A stretch of DNA of 45,781 bases, from positions 1-45,781 of the forward strand of contig JADCJL010000143.1 in the NCBI GenBank assembly GCA_020247055.1, given 5' to 3'. The stretch comes from Acidobacteriaceae bacterium (GTDB taxonomy: Bacteria > Acidobacteriota > Terriglobia > Bryobacterales > Bryobacteraceae). Position numbers and translations under genes: made by a program. Each line of letters starts with the position of its first letter. Position 1 is the first letter of the stretch. Below the pieces are notes generated by a model. The model ran no database searches, was not told where the DNA came from, and saw nothing but the letters and a program-made list of their open reading frames with translations. This document shows, in pieces, positions 1 to 11,406 of the stretch.

Positions 1-700
1 CCGGCGGCCGGCCGCCGTACCAGTCCCGCAGCGGTGAGACCGACGCGCCCGCATTCGCCTCCACGTAAACCCGCCAGGCCAGCACGGTGGCCAGCAGCAC
101 CGCGGCGTACACCGCCGCCTGCCCGTAACGGCGTCGCAGCGCCACGTAAACCACCACGGCGCCCAGACCGGGCAACAGAGTATCGCTCGTCAGATAGGAC
201 GCCGCTCCCGCCAGCGCCCCCAACAGCGTCGCCGCCCACGAGTCCTGCTCCATCACATAAACGGTGACCAGCACCAGCACCAGGGCCAGCAGATCCGGCA
301 CCATGTTGGCGCTCCCCTGCACAAAAACCGGAAACGCCCCCAGCGGCAGGCACAGCAGCGCCGCCGTCAGGGAATCAAACCGCTGCTGCCGCCCCCAGAA
401 ATAAATCAGCGCCAAGGCGCACGGCGCCAGCAGCCAAAGCAGCATACTCAACAACGCCCGGCTCTGCACAAACGGCGCCAGCAGCGCCGGAAAGCCCGGT
501 GGAAACCGCGTCAGCATCGGCTCGCCCGGCACGCTCGTCGCCCGGTAGCCCCGCCCCTCGCCCAGCGCCATCGCGGCGTTGTAGTAGGCGCCGTCCTCAG
601 CCCGCGTCCCCAGTTGGGGAAGCTCCCACGCCGCCGCCGCCATCCATAACGAGGGCAGTAGCGCAACCACAAGCAACACCCACACAAGCAGACGAGACAT
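1..700 (-). CDS. Membrane glycosyltransferase, ArnT/PMT (GT39)-like, partial
   Basis: An open frame begins with ATG at 700 and runs off the left edge of the window, so only the first 233 residues are visible. The N-terminus is a hydrophobic helix (about residues 3-24). It is followed by a loop with acidic residues (AEDGAYYNAA), a GRGY turn and TRFPPGFPALLAPF. An acidic first loop followed by a PPG(F/Y)P turn is typical of ArnT/PMT-type transferases that use polyprenyl-linked sugars. At least four more hydrophobic segments follow. Codons end mostly in G, as in the other minus-strand genes. It diverges from the MBL nuclease gene with 28 bases between the start codons. No Shine-Dalgarno sequence precedes the start. 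The sugar donor and acceptor cannot be told, and a generic polytopic DUF2029-like protein is the alternative. Confidence 0.7.
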   Translation of the reverse strand, partial: MSRLLVWVLLVVALLPSLWMAAAAWELPQLGTRAEDGAYYNAAMALGEGRGYRATSVPGEPMLTRFPPGFPALLAPFVQSRALLSMLLWLLAPCALALIYFWGRQQRFDSLTAALLCLPLGAFPVFVQGSANMVPDLLALVLVLVTVYVMEQDSWAATLLGALAGAASYLTSDTLLPGLGAVVVYVALRRRYGQAAVYAAVLLATVLAWRVYVEANAGASVSPLRDWYGGRPP

Positions 701-712
701 GGAAAGAACCAC

Positions 713-718
713 TAGAAT
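713..718 (+). promoter_or_regulatory. Candidate -10 hexamer between divergent genes
   Basis: TAGAAT lies 10 bases before the ATG at 729. The overlapping opposite-strand reading TATTCT lies 13 bases before the ATG at 700. No good -35 element is visible. The same TAGAATA word recurs between the divergent genes at 38.6 kb. Confidence 0.35.
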
Positions 719-728
719 ACCAGTATCC

Positions 729-2129
729 ATGCAGATCACTTTTCGCGGCGCCTGCCGCACCGTCACCGGCTCGAGCCACGAACTCCAGCACGCCGGCAAA
801 CGCATTCTCCTCGACTGCGGCCTGTTCCAGGGACGCCGCGCCGAAGCCAACGAAAAGAACCGCTGGTTCGGTACGCCACCCGACGAAATCGACGCCGTCG
901 TCCTCTCCCACGCCCACATCGACCATAGCGGCAAACTCCCCAAACTCGTCCAACAGGGCTTCCGCGGCCCCATCTTCACCACCCCCGCCACCGTCGACCT
1001 CTGCAAAGCCATGCTCGCCGATTCCGCCTTCATCCAGGAAAAGGACGCCGAGTTCCTCAACCGCCGCACCTCCCGCAAACGGCGCCTCCAGCCCGACTGC
1101 CCCGACTGCGACGTCGAACCCCTCTACACCACCGTCGACGCCACCGCCACCTTCCCCCTGTTCCGCTCTACCGCCCTGCACCAGCGCACCGAAGTTGCCC
1201 CCGGCTTCCACTACACCGCCTACGAAGCCGGCCACATGCTCGGCTCCTCGTTCGTCCTCGTCGAAGCCGGCCACACGCGTCTGCTCTTCTCCGGCGACAT
1301 CGGCCGTAAAAACCTGCCCATCATCCATGACCCCGAACCCCCACCCCCCGCCGACTACCTCATCATGGAGAGCACCTACGGCGACCGGCTCCATCAACCC
1401 ATGGAACACGCTCAGCACAAGCTGGCCGAAATCATCAACCGCACCGCCCAGCGCGGCGGCAAAATCATCGCCCCCGCCTTCGCCGTCGGCCGCACCCAGC
1501 AGCTCGTCATGGTCATCAACCAGCTCATGCGCGAGCGCAAAATCCCCGAAATCCCCATCTTCGTCGACAGCCCCCTCGCCGTCAACGTCACCGATGTCTT
1601 CCGCGCCCACACCGAATGCTACGACGCCGAAACGGCCCGCTTCATGGAGGACCACGACGACCCCTTCGGCTTCCACCGCCTCCGCTACATCCGCGACGTC
1701 GAAGAGTCCAAAGCCCTCAACTCCCTCCGCATGCCCTGCCTCATCCTCTCCGCCTCCGGCATGGCTGAAGCCGGCCGCGTCGTCCATCACCTCTCCAACA
1801 GCGTCGGCGACCCCCGCAACACCGTCCTCATCACCGGCTTCCAGGCCGAAAACTCCCTCGGCCGCAAACTCCTCGACGGCCAGAAAGACGTCAATATCCT
1901 GGGCGAACCCCACCGCGTCCGCGCCGAAATCTACAAGCTCAACGAACTGAGCGGACACGCCGACCAGCGCGAGCTGCTCGAGTGGATGGAACCCGTCGTC
2001 AAAGGACTCAAGCACGTCTTCCTCGTCCACGGCGAACCGCTCCAGCAGCAGACGCTCGCCACCATGATCCGCGGCATGTACAACGTCCCCGTCACCATCC
2101 CGCAAACCGGCGAAGTCTTCCCCTGCTAA
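729..2129 (+). CDS. MBL-fold/beta-CASP metallohydrolase (RNA-processing type)
   Basis: This is a 466-residue metallo-beta-lactamase-fold hydrolase of the beta-CASP group (CPSF/Ysh1-like), whose members are RNA endo- or exonucleases. The N-terminal GACRTVTGSSHEL matches the family's usual opening. The zinc motif HAHIDH is at about residues 61-66. Further ligand regions include a SGDIGR segment, and the C-terminal half carries the RMMBL-type ELSGHADQRELLEW motif and a VFLVHGE motif. The beta-CASP insertion spans roughly residues 230-370. I chose ATG 729 because the protein then begins MQITFRG like its relatives. The in-frame ATG at 699 would overlap the divergent start at 700. The next gene starts 31 bases downstream. 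It is probably cytoplasmic, and the exact RNA substrate is unknown. Confidence 0.88.
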   Translation: MQITFRGACRTVTGSSHELQHAGKRILLDCGLFQGRRAEANEKNRWFGTPPDEIDAVVLSHAHIDHSGKLPKLVQQGFRGPIFTTPATVDLCKAMLADSAFIQEKDAEFLNRRTSRKRRLQPDCPDCDVEPLYTTVDATATFPLFRSTALHQRTEVAPGFHYTAYEAGHMLGSSFVLVEAGHTRLLFSGDIGRKNLPIIHDPEPPPPADYLIMESTYGDRLHQPMEHAQHKLAEIINRTAQRGGKIIAPAFAVGRTQQLVMVINQLMRERKIPEIPIFVDSPLAVNVTDVFRAHTECYDAETARFMEDHDDPFGFHRLRYIRDVEESKALNSLRMPCLILSASGMAEAGRVVHHLSNSVGDPRNTVLITGFQAENSLGRKLLDGQKDVNILGEPHRVRAEIYKLNELSGHADQRELLEWMEPVVKGLKHVFLVHGEPLQQQTLATMIRGMYNVPVTIPQTGEVFPC

Positions 2130-2160
2130 CCGCTGATTAGTGATAGCATGGGCCCCAGCA

Positions 2161-4653
<2,493 letters not shown>

Positions 4654-4658
4654 CCCTC

Positions 4659-6014
4659 ATGAACCGGCGCCAATTACTTCTCACGGCGGGCGGCGGCCTC
4701 GGCGCCCTAGCGCTCAACTCTCTTGAAGCCGCCACCCACCACCCCGCCAAAGCCAAACGCGTCATCTCGCTCTTCATGAGCGGCGGCGTCAGCCACCTCG
4801 ATACCTTCGACCCCAAACCCGCCCTCACCCGCTACGCCGGCCACCCCCTGGAAGGCAAAGGCGAAGTCGTCGTCCGCCAGGGCCATCCCGGCCCCCTCAT
4901 GCCCTCGCCCTTCACCTTCCGCCGCCACGGCCAAAGCGGCCTCGAAGTCTCCGAACTGTTTCCCAAACTCGGCGCCCTATGCGACGAATACGCCCTCATC
5001 CGCAGCGCCTTTTCCAAATCGAACGACCACGTCCAGGCCCACTACGCCCTCGCAAGCGGCCAGATCCGCATGGGCTTCCCCTCCCTCGGCGCCTGGGTCT
5101 CCTACGGCCTCGGCTCTCTCAACCAGGACCTGCCCGGCTACGTCGTCCTCTACGACCAGCGCGGCGGCCCCTTCGGCGGCCCCGCCAACTGGACCGCCGG
5201 CTTCATGCCCGCCGCCTACCAGGGCACCGTCTTCCGCGCCGCCAACCAACCCATCCTCGACCTCCAACCGCCCCCCGGCGTCTCGGCCGCCGAACAGCGC
5301 CAGCGCCTCGCCGCCCTCCGCCAGCTCAACAGTATCGACGCCGCCCGCGCCCCGTCGAACTCCGAACTCACCGCCCGCCTCGACAGCTACGAACTCGCCT
5401 ACCGCATGCAAAGCGCCGCCCCCGACGCCGTCGACCTGTCAAGCGAGTCCCCCGCCACCCGCCGGCTCTACGGCCTCGACGAAGCCCACACCGAACCCTT
5501 CGGCCGCCAGTGCCTCATGGCCCGCCGCCTCGTTGAACGCGGCGTCCGCTTCGTGCAGCTCTACCACGGCGGCCTCGGCAACCAGAACCTCGACACCTGG
5601 GACGCCCACGAAGACGTCAAGGCCAACCACACCCGCCACGCCGCCGCCACCGACACCCCCATCGCCGGCCTCCTCACCGACCTCAAATCCCGCGGCCTGC
5701 TCACCGACACCCTCGTCCTCTGGCACGGCGAGTTTGGCCGCATGCCCATCTCCCAGCGCGGCCTCGGCCGCGACCATAACCCCGGCGTCATGTCCCTCTG
5801 GATGGCCGGCGCCGGCATCCGCGGCGGCCAGGTCATCGGCACCTCCGACGAGTTCGGCTACAAAGCCGCCGAACAGCCCGTCAGCGTCCACGACTTTCAT
5901 GCCACCATCCTTCATCTGCTGGGACTCGATCACACCAAACTCACCTACCGCTTCAACGGACGCCAAATGCGCCTGACCGACGTCTACGGCACCCCGGTGC
6001 CGCAACTGCTATGA
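4659..6014 (+). CDS. DUF1501 domain-containing exported protein
   Basis: This 451-residue protein is of the DUF1501 family, which has an alkaline-phosphatase/sulfatase-like fold. The N-terminus NRRQLLLTAGGGLGALAL is a Tat-type leader, so export in folded form is expected. Family hallmarks are visible: FMSGGVSHLDTFDPKP near residues 40-55, a GRQCLMARRLVERGVRFVQLYHGG segment, WDAHEDVKANH, and a WHGEFGRMP..GRDHNP segment that resembles the metal-binding region of sulfatases. ATG 4659 fits the Tat leader better than GTG 4650, which overlaps the preceding stop. It pairs with the PSD1-type gene directly upstream and overlaps the MFS gene downstream by four bases (ATGA), so the three are probably co-transcribed. 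The substrate is unknown. Confidence 0.9.
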   Translation: MNRRQLLLTAGGGLGALALNSLEAATHHPAKAKRVISLFMSGGVSHLDTFDPKPALTRYAGHPLEGKGEVVVRQGHPGPLMPSPFTFRRHGQSGLEVSELFPKLGALCDEYALIRSAFSKSNDHVQAHYALASGQIRMGFPSLGAWVSYGLGSLNQDLPGYVVLYDQRGGPFGGPANWTAGFMPAAYQGTVFRAANQPILDLQPPPGVSAAEQRQRLAALRQLNSIDAARAPSNSELTARLDSYELAYRMQSAAPDAVDLSSESPATRRLYGLDEAHTEPFGRQCLMARRLVERGVRFVQLYHGGLGNQNLDTWDAHEDVKANHTRHAAATDTPIAGLLTDLKSRGLLTDTLVLWHGEFGRMPISQRGLGRDHNPGVMSLWMAGAGIRGGQVIGTSDEFGYKAAEQPVSVHDFHATILHLLGLDHTKLTYRFNGRQMRLTDVYGTPVPQLL

Positions 6015-7165
6015 CCCGCGCCTGGGCCCTCGTCGGCCTCCTCTGGATCGCCTTCTGCCTGAACTACATCGACCGGCAGGTGGCCTTCTCCATCTTCCCC
6101 GCCCTCCGTCGCGAACTCGGCTTCTCCGCCGCCGAACTCGGCTGGGTCGGCACCGTCTTCATCTGGAGCTACTCCCTCGCCCTCCCCTTCGCCGGCAAAC
6201 TCGCCGACCGCACCGATAAACGGCGCATGATCGCCGCCAGCCTGCTCCTCTGGAGCCTCGCCATCTGGGGCTCGGCCTCGGCCGCCAGCGTGGGTTCGTT
6301 TTTGGCCTGGCGGGCCGTCATGGGCCTCACCGAAGCCCTCTACTTCCCCGCCGCCGCCGGCTTCATCGCCAGCATCCACACCGGCCCCACCCGCAGCCGC
6401 GCCCTCGGCCTCCACCAGAGCGCCCAGCTGTTCGGCGGCGCCCTCGGCGGCTGGTACGGCGGCTGGAGCGCCGACGGCCCCGGCTGGCGCTACGGCTTCA
6501 CCACCCTCGCCCTCCTCGGCATCCTCTACGCCTTCGTCCTTGGCTTCGTTTTGCCAAAAACCGATCGCACCGACCGCAACGCCGCACCCACCGGCACCCT
6601 CTGGTCCCCGGCTTTCTGCTGGATGGTCGCCGCCTTCTTCGGGTACTGCGGCGTCCTCTGGATGCTCTACGCCTGGCTGCCCAGCCACCTCGGCGAACGC
6701 TTCGCCCTCTCGATGACCGAAGCCGGCTGGCGCGGTACCGTCTTCCTGCAGGGCAGCTCCTTTGCCGGCATCCTCATCGGCGGCTTCTATGGCGACCGCA
6801 CCGGCCGCCGCCTCGAACTCGCCGCGTTGGGCATGCTGCTCAGCCCCGTCTTCGGCTACTTCGTCTTCGCCGCGCCCACCATCTCCGGCAGCATCGCCGC
6901 CTCCGTCGGCTTCGGCCTCGGCGCCGGCCTGGTCATGTCGAACCTCTTCGCCGCCGCCTTCGCCCTGGTCGGTCCGGGCCGCCACGGCTGGGCCGCCGGC
7001 CTCCTCAACATGGCGGGCGGCATCTCGGGCGGCCTCGGCATGCTCCTGGCCGGCTACTCAAAAGACAGCGCCGCCTACGTCGGCCTGCTCACCTTCCTCG
7101 CCGCCGCCGGCCTGCTCATTCAGGCTCGACGATTACCAGGTGCTGCCGCGCCCGCACGTTCGTAA
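6011..7165 (+). CDS. MFS transporter
   Basis: This 384-residue polytopic membrane protein is of the major facilitator superfamily. The first helix ends in LNYIDRQVAFSIFPALRRELGFS, as in the anion:cation symporter/phthalate permease branch. The loop between helices 2 and 3 carries GKLADRTDKRRM, the MFS signature. About ten to twelve hydrophobic helices can be counted. It overlaps the DUF1501 stop by four bases, so translation is likely coupled. Import of a small organic acid or sugar acid is the usual role of this branch, but the substrate is not readable from sequence. Its last 50 bases overlap the end of the convergent CRTAC1 gene. Confidence 0.88.
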   Translation: MTRAWALVGLLWIAFCLNYIDRQVAFSIFPALRRELGFSAAELGWVGTVFIWSYSLALPFAGKLADRTDKRRMIAASLLLWSLAIWGSASAASVGSFLAWRAVMGLTEALYFPAAAGFIASIHTGPTRSRALGLHQSAQLFGGALGGWYGGWSADGPGWRYGFTTLALLGILYAFVLGFVLPKTDRTDRNAAPTGTLWSPAFCWMVAAFFGYCGVLWMLYAWLPSHLGERFALSMTEAGWRGTVFLQGSSFAGILIGGFYGDRTGRRLELAALGMLLSPVFGYFVFAAPTISGSIAASVGFGLGAGLVMSNLFAAAFALVGPGRHGWAAGLLNMAGGISGGLGMLLAGYSKDSAAYVGLLTFLAAAGLLIQARRLPGAAAPARS

Positions 7166-8732
7166 GCGTCTGCCGCTTGCCGCTCGGCCACTCAATCTCC
7201 ACCTTCGCCGCCGTCGCCGCCTTGCCCAGCCCGAAGGTCAGCGCCAGGTCCGACTGGCTGCAGTAACTCGCCCCGCTCGTCACCGTCTGCCACTGCTTGC
7301 CCATCCGCACCACCGCCCCCAGCGCATTGCGGTTGCTCTTGCGGCCCTCCAGACGCAGCGACAGATAGTTGTTCCCGTTGCCGCCTTCGTTCCGGAGCAG
7401 CACCGCCGGCCCGTGATTATTCGTCACCACCACGTCCAGGTCCCCGTCCCGGTCATAGTCGGCATAGGCCGCGCCCCGTGCCACGTAAGGCGTCGTCAAC
7501 CCCGCTGCCTTCGTGACGTCCGCAAACCGCCCGTTGGCTTCGTTTCGAAAAAGCAGGGGGAGCTGCCGGAACTGGATCTTCGGCTGCACCCGGCCGATCT
7601 CTTCGTCAATGTGCCCGTTGGCCGCAAACAGATCGGCGCGGCCATCAAGGTCGTAGTCGAAGAAGAACAGCCCAAACGTCAGGCTCAGCAGGCTCGACCG
7701 CCCAATGGTCGACCGCGGCGCCTCATCGACAAACAGCCCGTTGCCTTCGTTGTGATAAAGGCCCAGCATCTGATTCGAAAAGTTGCCCACGGCCAGGCTC
7801 GCCCGCCCCGATTCGTCGTAATCCCGCGCGGCCACGCCCATGGCCCCCCGCGCCACGCCGTCTTCGGAAAACGCTACGCCCGCCGACACCGCGATATCGG
7901 TAAACGTCCCGTTCTTGTTGTTCCGATAGAGCCGGTTGGGCTGCGTATCGTTCGCCAGGAACACATCGGGCCAGCCGTCGTTGTTGACGTCGAACACCGC
8001 AATCCCCAGCGCCTTCGAGTTCGCATCGGCCATGCCCGCCTTCGCCGCCATGTCCTCAAACGTTCCGTTCCCCCGGTTGCGGTACAGCTTCGGCGCTACG
8101 CCCTTGTAGGACTCCGGCGTGCAGTAGGACTTCGTGTTGCCGTCCATCGAGCAGAACAGATCGCCCTTGGCCGTCCACTGGACGTAGTTCGCCACCAGAA
8201 CATCCGCGTGGCCGTCCTTGTCGTAGTCGAGAAACGCAACGGAAGTGCCGAAGTTGGCGTTCTGAATCCCGGCCGCCTTCGTCACGTCCCGAAACCGGAA
8301 CCCGCCCTCGTTGCGGAACAGCCGGTCGCCTTCGAGCGCCGTCACGTACAGGTCCGTCCGCCCGTCGTTGTCGTAGTCGGCGGCGGCCGCGCCCATCCCG
8401 AACAGCTCCACGGCCAGGCCGCTCGCCGCCGTCACGTCCGTGAAGGTGCCGTTCCTGTTGTTGCGATAAAGCGCACTCAGCGACCGTCTGCCCTTCGGCG
8501 TCCAGTCCTTCGAGTTCACAAGAAACAGATCCGGGTACCCGTCGCCGTCGGCGTCGAACCAGACGGTGCCGGCCCCCATCGTCTCAGGGAGCCAGCGTTT
8601 GCCCGCTCGGCCGCTGTTGTGCACGAAGTTGAGGCCGGCCGCCTTCGTCACTTCGAGGAAGCGGACGGGGCTGGGCTGCGCGCTGAGGAGCATCGTGGCG
8701 ATGCAGGTGACGGGTAGGAGTCGACGGAGCAT
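7116..8732 (-). CDS. CRTAC1 family protein (FG-GAP/VCBS repeats, ASPIC/UnbV domain)
   Basis: This is a 538-residue secreted repeat protein. A signal peptide (about residues 1-19) is followed by FLEVTKAAGLNFVHNSG, the standard opening of the CRTAC1 family. Repeated calcium-binding FG-GAP/VCBS units follow (WFDADGDGYPDLFLVN, AAADYDNDGRTDLYVT, FLDYDKDGHADVLVAN, VFDVNNDGWPDVFLAN and others), giving a beta-propeller. The last 80 residues (NYLSLRLEGRKSNRNALGAVVR, EIEWPSGKRQTL) are the ASPIC/UnbV domain. It is the last gene of the minus-strand cluster that begins at 16346. The upstream cytochrome gene reads 149 bases into it in another frame. No Shine-Dalgarno sequence is visible before the ATG. Adhesion or extracellular binding is the likely role, but this is inference. 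Confidence 0.93.
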   Translation of the reverse strand: MLRRLLPVTCIATMLLSAQPSPVRFLEVTKAAGLNFVHNSGRAGKRWLPETMGAGTVWFDADGDGYPDLFLVNSKDWTPKGRRSLSALYRNNRNGTFTDVTAASGLAVELFGMGAAAADYDNDGRTDLYVTALEGDRLFRNEGGFRFRDVTKAAGIQNANFGTSVAFLDYDKDGHADVLVANYVQWTAKGDLFCSMDGNTKSYCTPESYKGVAPKLYRNRGNGTFEDMAAKAGMADANSKALGIAVFDVNNDGWPDVFLANDTQPNRLYRNNKNGTFTDIAVSAGVAFSEDGVARGAMGVAARDYDESGRASLAVGNFSNQMLGLYHNEGNGLFVDEAPRSTIGRSSLLSLTFGLFFFDYDLDGRADLFAANGHIDEEIGRVQPKIQFRQLPLLFRNEANGRFADVTKAAGLTTPYVARGAAYADYDRDGDLDVVVTNNHGPAVLLRNEGGNGNNYLSLRLEGRKSNRNALGAVVRMGKQWQTVTSGASYCSQSDLALTFGLGKAATAAKVEIEWPSGKRQTLTNVRARQHLVIVEPE

Positions 8733-11406
8733 GGGGTAAAGGGATGGACTCGTGTTCGTGGATCATCTGGCGCTCGTTGTTATCTTCAGCGCTCTGTTGC
8801 CGGTGCTTTTGCGTAATCGCCTGCGCCGATTCGTCGGCCTTGAAGCGGCGGAAGAGCTTCTCCTCGCGGTCGGCCTTGGCGGTGTCGCCCAGGCCGCGGT
8901 AGGCGAGCATCAGCGTATAGTGCGCCGGCACGTCTTCGGGGTCAATCGCCAGCACCTTCTCGAGCGCGGCAATCGCCTCGGGATACCGGCGCTGTAAAAA
9001 CAGCAGCCGCCCAATCTGGTTCTGCGCCACGCGGTCGCGTGGATACTGCGCCACGACGCGGTCGAAGCTGGCCAGCGCGGCGTCGTAGTTGCCATCGGCC
9101 TTATGGACGAGCGCCTCAAAGAAGTGGATCCGCGCCAGGGAAGCGTTAATGGCGAGCGCCTTGGCCAGGTAGGGCTTGGCCGCCTCGGTCTCCCCCTCCT
9201 GAATCAGCGCTCGGGCGACGTTCAGCCAGCCATCGGCGTAGCCCGGCTCCGCCTCGGTGACTTTTTTGAACGCATACTCCGCGCCCTTCAGATCGCCCTG
9301 CAGCAGCAGGCCGATGCCCCAGTCGTTCCATCGCTCCCGCGCCGCGCGCGACGGCACGGCCTTCCACTGCGTTGGCTGCGCGCCGAGCGCGAGTTCGACC
9401 CGCGAGGTCGCCAGCGTCACAATCGGTAGCACCGGAATCTCGTTCTTCATCCGGCCCGACACGTTAGCCGGAATGTTGGCCTTGTCAAAGCTGTACTCCC
9501 GGCTGTCATGATCCAGCCCCGCCGAGCCCGCCCCGGCCTTCCCGGCAAAGGCGTACTTGTTATAAAACTGGGAGAACTTCCGGTAGTTGAGCTTGGCCGT
9601 GAACGTCAGCGGCCCCCGGGCCTGCTCGGGAATCTTCACGCGGTAGTGCACCGTGTCCGCGGCGCCCGGCGGAATCGCGCGGACGTAGAACGCGCTGCGC
9701 GCCTGCCAGGCGTTGCGCTTGTTGATCGGGTTGCCTTCTCCATCGAGCAGGAACGAACGGTAAAAATGCGCCCCCGGCTCCACAGCCCCGTCCTCCTCAA
9801 GCGCCCCGGACCAGAAAATCGTCTGCCCGGTGGCGTCCTTACCCTCCAACTCGAGCCAGATATCAAACGAGTCAATCGTGCCGCCCGGGAAGAAGTGGCC
9901 AATCTTGCGCGTCCGCACCACCACGTCGAGCCGTACGGTCTGCCCCGGAGTAAACGTCGCACCGGACTCATTCAGCGGCGCCGCCAGTTCGCCAACCTCC
10001 CGAATCATCGACGCTCCCCCCGCCTCGGCCTCCTCGCCCACCACGTTCAACGACGCCGCCATCGGCGCCTCGGAACTCCGGCGCCGCATCTGCGGCCCGC
10101 CATCGTTCTGCACCGGCGCGGCGGCAAAAATGTCCACCGAGATAAAGCCCGAGGTCAGAAACTGCCGCGTGGCGTCCAACTGCTCCTGATCCTTGTTGAC
10201 GTGCGCCACCGCCATGTTCGCCCCCGGGAACCGGTGGTTATGAATCTTGCCGTCCCGGGCGCCCGGGTCCTTCGAATCCACCAGCGGCATATGGCAATCG
10301 GTGCAGGTGGAGGTCTTAGGCGGGTAGTAGAAGCTCCGGGCCCCTTGGCCGGAAACCCCCGAAGCCTGCCAGTTATCGTAGTCGTTGAAGCCGCGGATCC
10401 ACCGGTAGTTGTTCACCGGAACATCGAGATGCACCTTGTGGCAGGAAGAACAGAACTCGGCCGAATCCTGCTTCATGAACGGCTTCAGAAAGGTGCGGCG
10501 GTGGGGCTCCGGGTCAAGATAGGTGAGGAAGTTATCGAGCGCCCGGACGTAGCGGTTCCGGCTCGACGCCAGCTCGTGGAGCGGCGGATACTCGATCGTG
10601 AAGCCGCCGTTGCCCATCGAACCTTCCACCGCCGTAATCGAGTGGCACGAGACACACCCGAGCCCGTTCTGCGCCTCGGGGGTGTCAATTTGATCCTTGA
10701 TCGGCTTATCGAAGCGCCCGTTGAAGAAGACGGCGTGGTCGTGGCAGCTCGCGCACCACTTACTGCCCCGCGTCCCGCTCAACTCCTGCATGTGTTCAAT
10801 CGACTTCCGGTAGTACTGGTTGTTGAAGCTGGCGAAGTGGTGCACCGAGCTATCCCACTGCTTGTAGGCGTCCACGTGGCACTCGCCGCACAGCTTCGAA
10901 TCCATGAAGAAGTCCGAGGGAATCGTGCCGCCCACGTTGGTCTTGGCCGAACTCGGCCAGAAGGGACTCTGCGGGCCGCCCCCTTCCTCCTCCATCGCCA
11001 CCGGAACCACCTTCGGGTTCAAAATCCGCTTCACCGGCTGCGGCGCCAACGGCGCCAGCAGCAACGCCACCGCCGGTACGGCCGCATAGCGAAGCAGATG
11101 CTGGCGGAAGTGATAGATCGCCCAGAGCGCGGCCACCGCCCCCAGCGCCATGTGCGCCCATAGCAGCCGGTTGTTCGCCGTGATCGCCCCGGCGTAAGTC
11201 AGCCACGCGCCGGTACCAAACACAGCGACCGCAAACAGCTGCAGCGGCCGGGGCAGAAAACGAAAAGCCAGAAAAAAGACCATCGCCCCCAGCGCCAAAT
11301 GCACCAGCACGTTCGCCATGTAGAAGATCGTGGGCGAAGCGAACGCACCAATATAAGCGGTGTTGGCCAGCAGGGCCACGAAGAGAATCGCGCTGAGTTT
11401 CTTCAT
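8584..11406 (-). CDS. Membrane-anchored pentaheme c-type cytochrome with TPR domain
   Basis: This is a 940-residue protein in three parts. Residues 1-122 contain four or five hydrophobic helices. Residues about 165-400 form a cytochrome-c552/c554-like multiheme region with five CxxCH motifs: CGECH 173-177, CASCH 218-222, CVSCH 251-255, CSSCH 319-323 and CTDCH 368-372. A beta-rich middle follows, and residues about 690-890 are tetratricopeptide repeats. The heme part should lie outside the cytoplasmic membrane. ATG 11406 overlaps the upstream stop by four bases (ATGA). The frame stays open 149 bases into the next gene, so the last roughly 50 residues are an out-of-frame reading of CRTAC1. The expected end is near the DNNERQMIHEH segment, and the natural stop seems to have been lost. 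Electron transfer to a periplasmic or extracellular partner is inferred. Confidence 0.9.
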   Translation of the reverse strand: MKKLSAILFVALLANTAYIGAFASPTIFYMANVLVHLALGAMVFFLAFRFLPRPLQLFAVAVFGTGAWLTYAGAITANNRLLWAHMALGAVAALWAIYHFRQHLLRYAAVPAVALLLAPLAPQPVKRILNPKVVPVAMEEEGGGPQSPFWPSSAKTNVGGTIPSDFFMDSKLCGECHVDAYKQWDSSVHHFASFNNQYYRKSIEHMQELSGTRGSKWCASCHDHAVFFNGRFDKPIKDQIDTPEAQNGLGCVSCHSITAVEGSMGNGGFTIEYPPLHELASSRNRYVRALDNFLTYLDPEPHRRTFLKPFMKQDSAEFCSSCHKVHLDVPVNNYRWIRGFNDYDNWQASGVSGQGARSFYYPPKTSTCTDCHMPLVDSKDPGARDGKIHNHRFPGANMAVAHVNKDQEQLDATRQFLTSGFISVDIFAAAPVQNDGGPQMRRRSSEAPMAASLNVVGEEAEAGGASMIREVGELAAPLNESGATFTPGQTVRLDVVVRTRKIGHFFPGGTIDSFDIWLELEGKDATGQTIFWSGALEEDGAVEPGAHFYRSFLLDGEGNPINKRNAWQARSAFYVRAIPPGAADTVHYRVKIPEQARGPLTFTAKLNYRKFSQFYNKYAFAGKAGAGSAGLDHDSREYSFDKANIPANVSGRMKNEIPVLPIVTLATSRVELALGAQPTQWKAVPSRAARERWNDWGIGLLLQGDLKGAEYAFKKVTEAEPGYADGWLNVARALIQEGETEAAKPYLAKALAINASLARIHFFEALVHKADGNYDAALASFDRVVAQYPRDRVAQNQIGRLLFLQRRYPEAIAALEKVLAIDPEDVPAHYTLMLAYRGLGDTAKADREEKLFRRFKADESAQAITQKHRQQSAEDNNERQMIHEHESIPLPHAPSTPTRHLHRHDAPQRAAQPRPLPRSDEGGRPQLRAQQRPSGQTLAP

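Noticed and set aside
699-728. Earlier ATG at 699 for the MBL nuclease
   Set aside because: It would add ten residues ahead of the normal family start and overlap the divergent start codon at 700.
2140-2160. GTG start at 2140 for the PSD1-type protein
   Set aside because: The signal peptide begins at ATG 2161, and the extra residues IAWAPA do not improve it.
5984-6985. Minus-strand frame of about 333 codons opposite the first MFS gene
   Set aside because: It is Glu/Gly/Ala-rich without motifs and lies antisense to clear transmembrane coding sequence.
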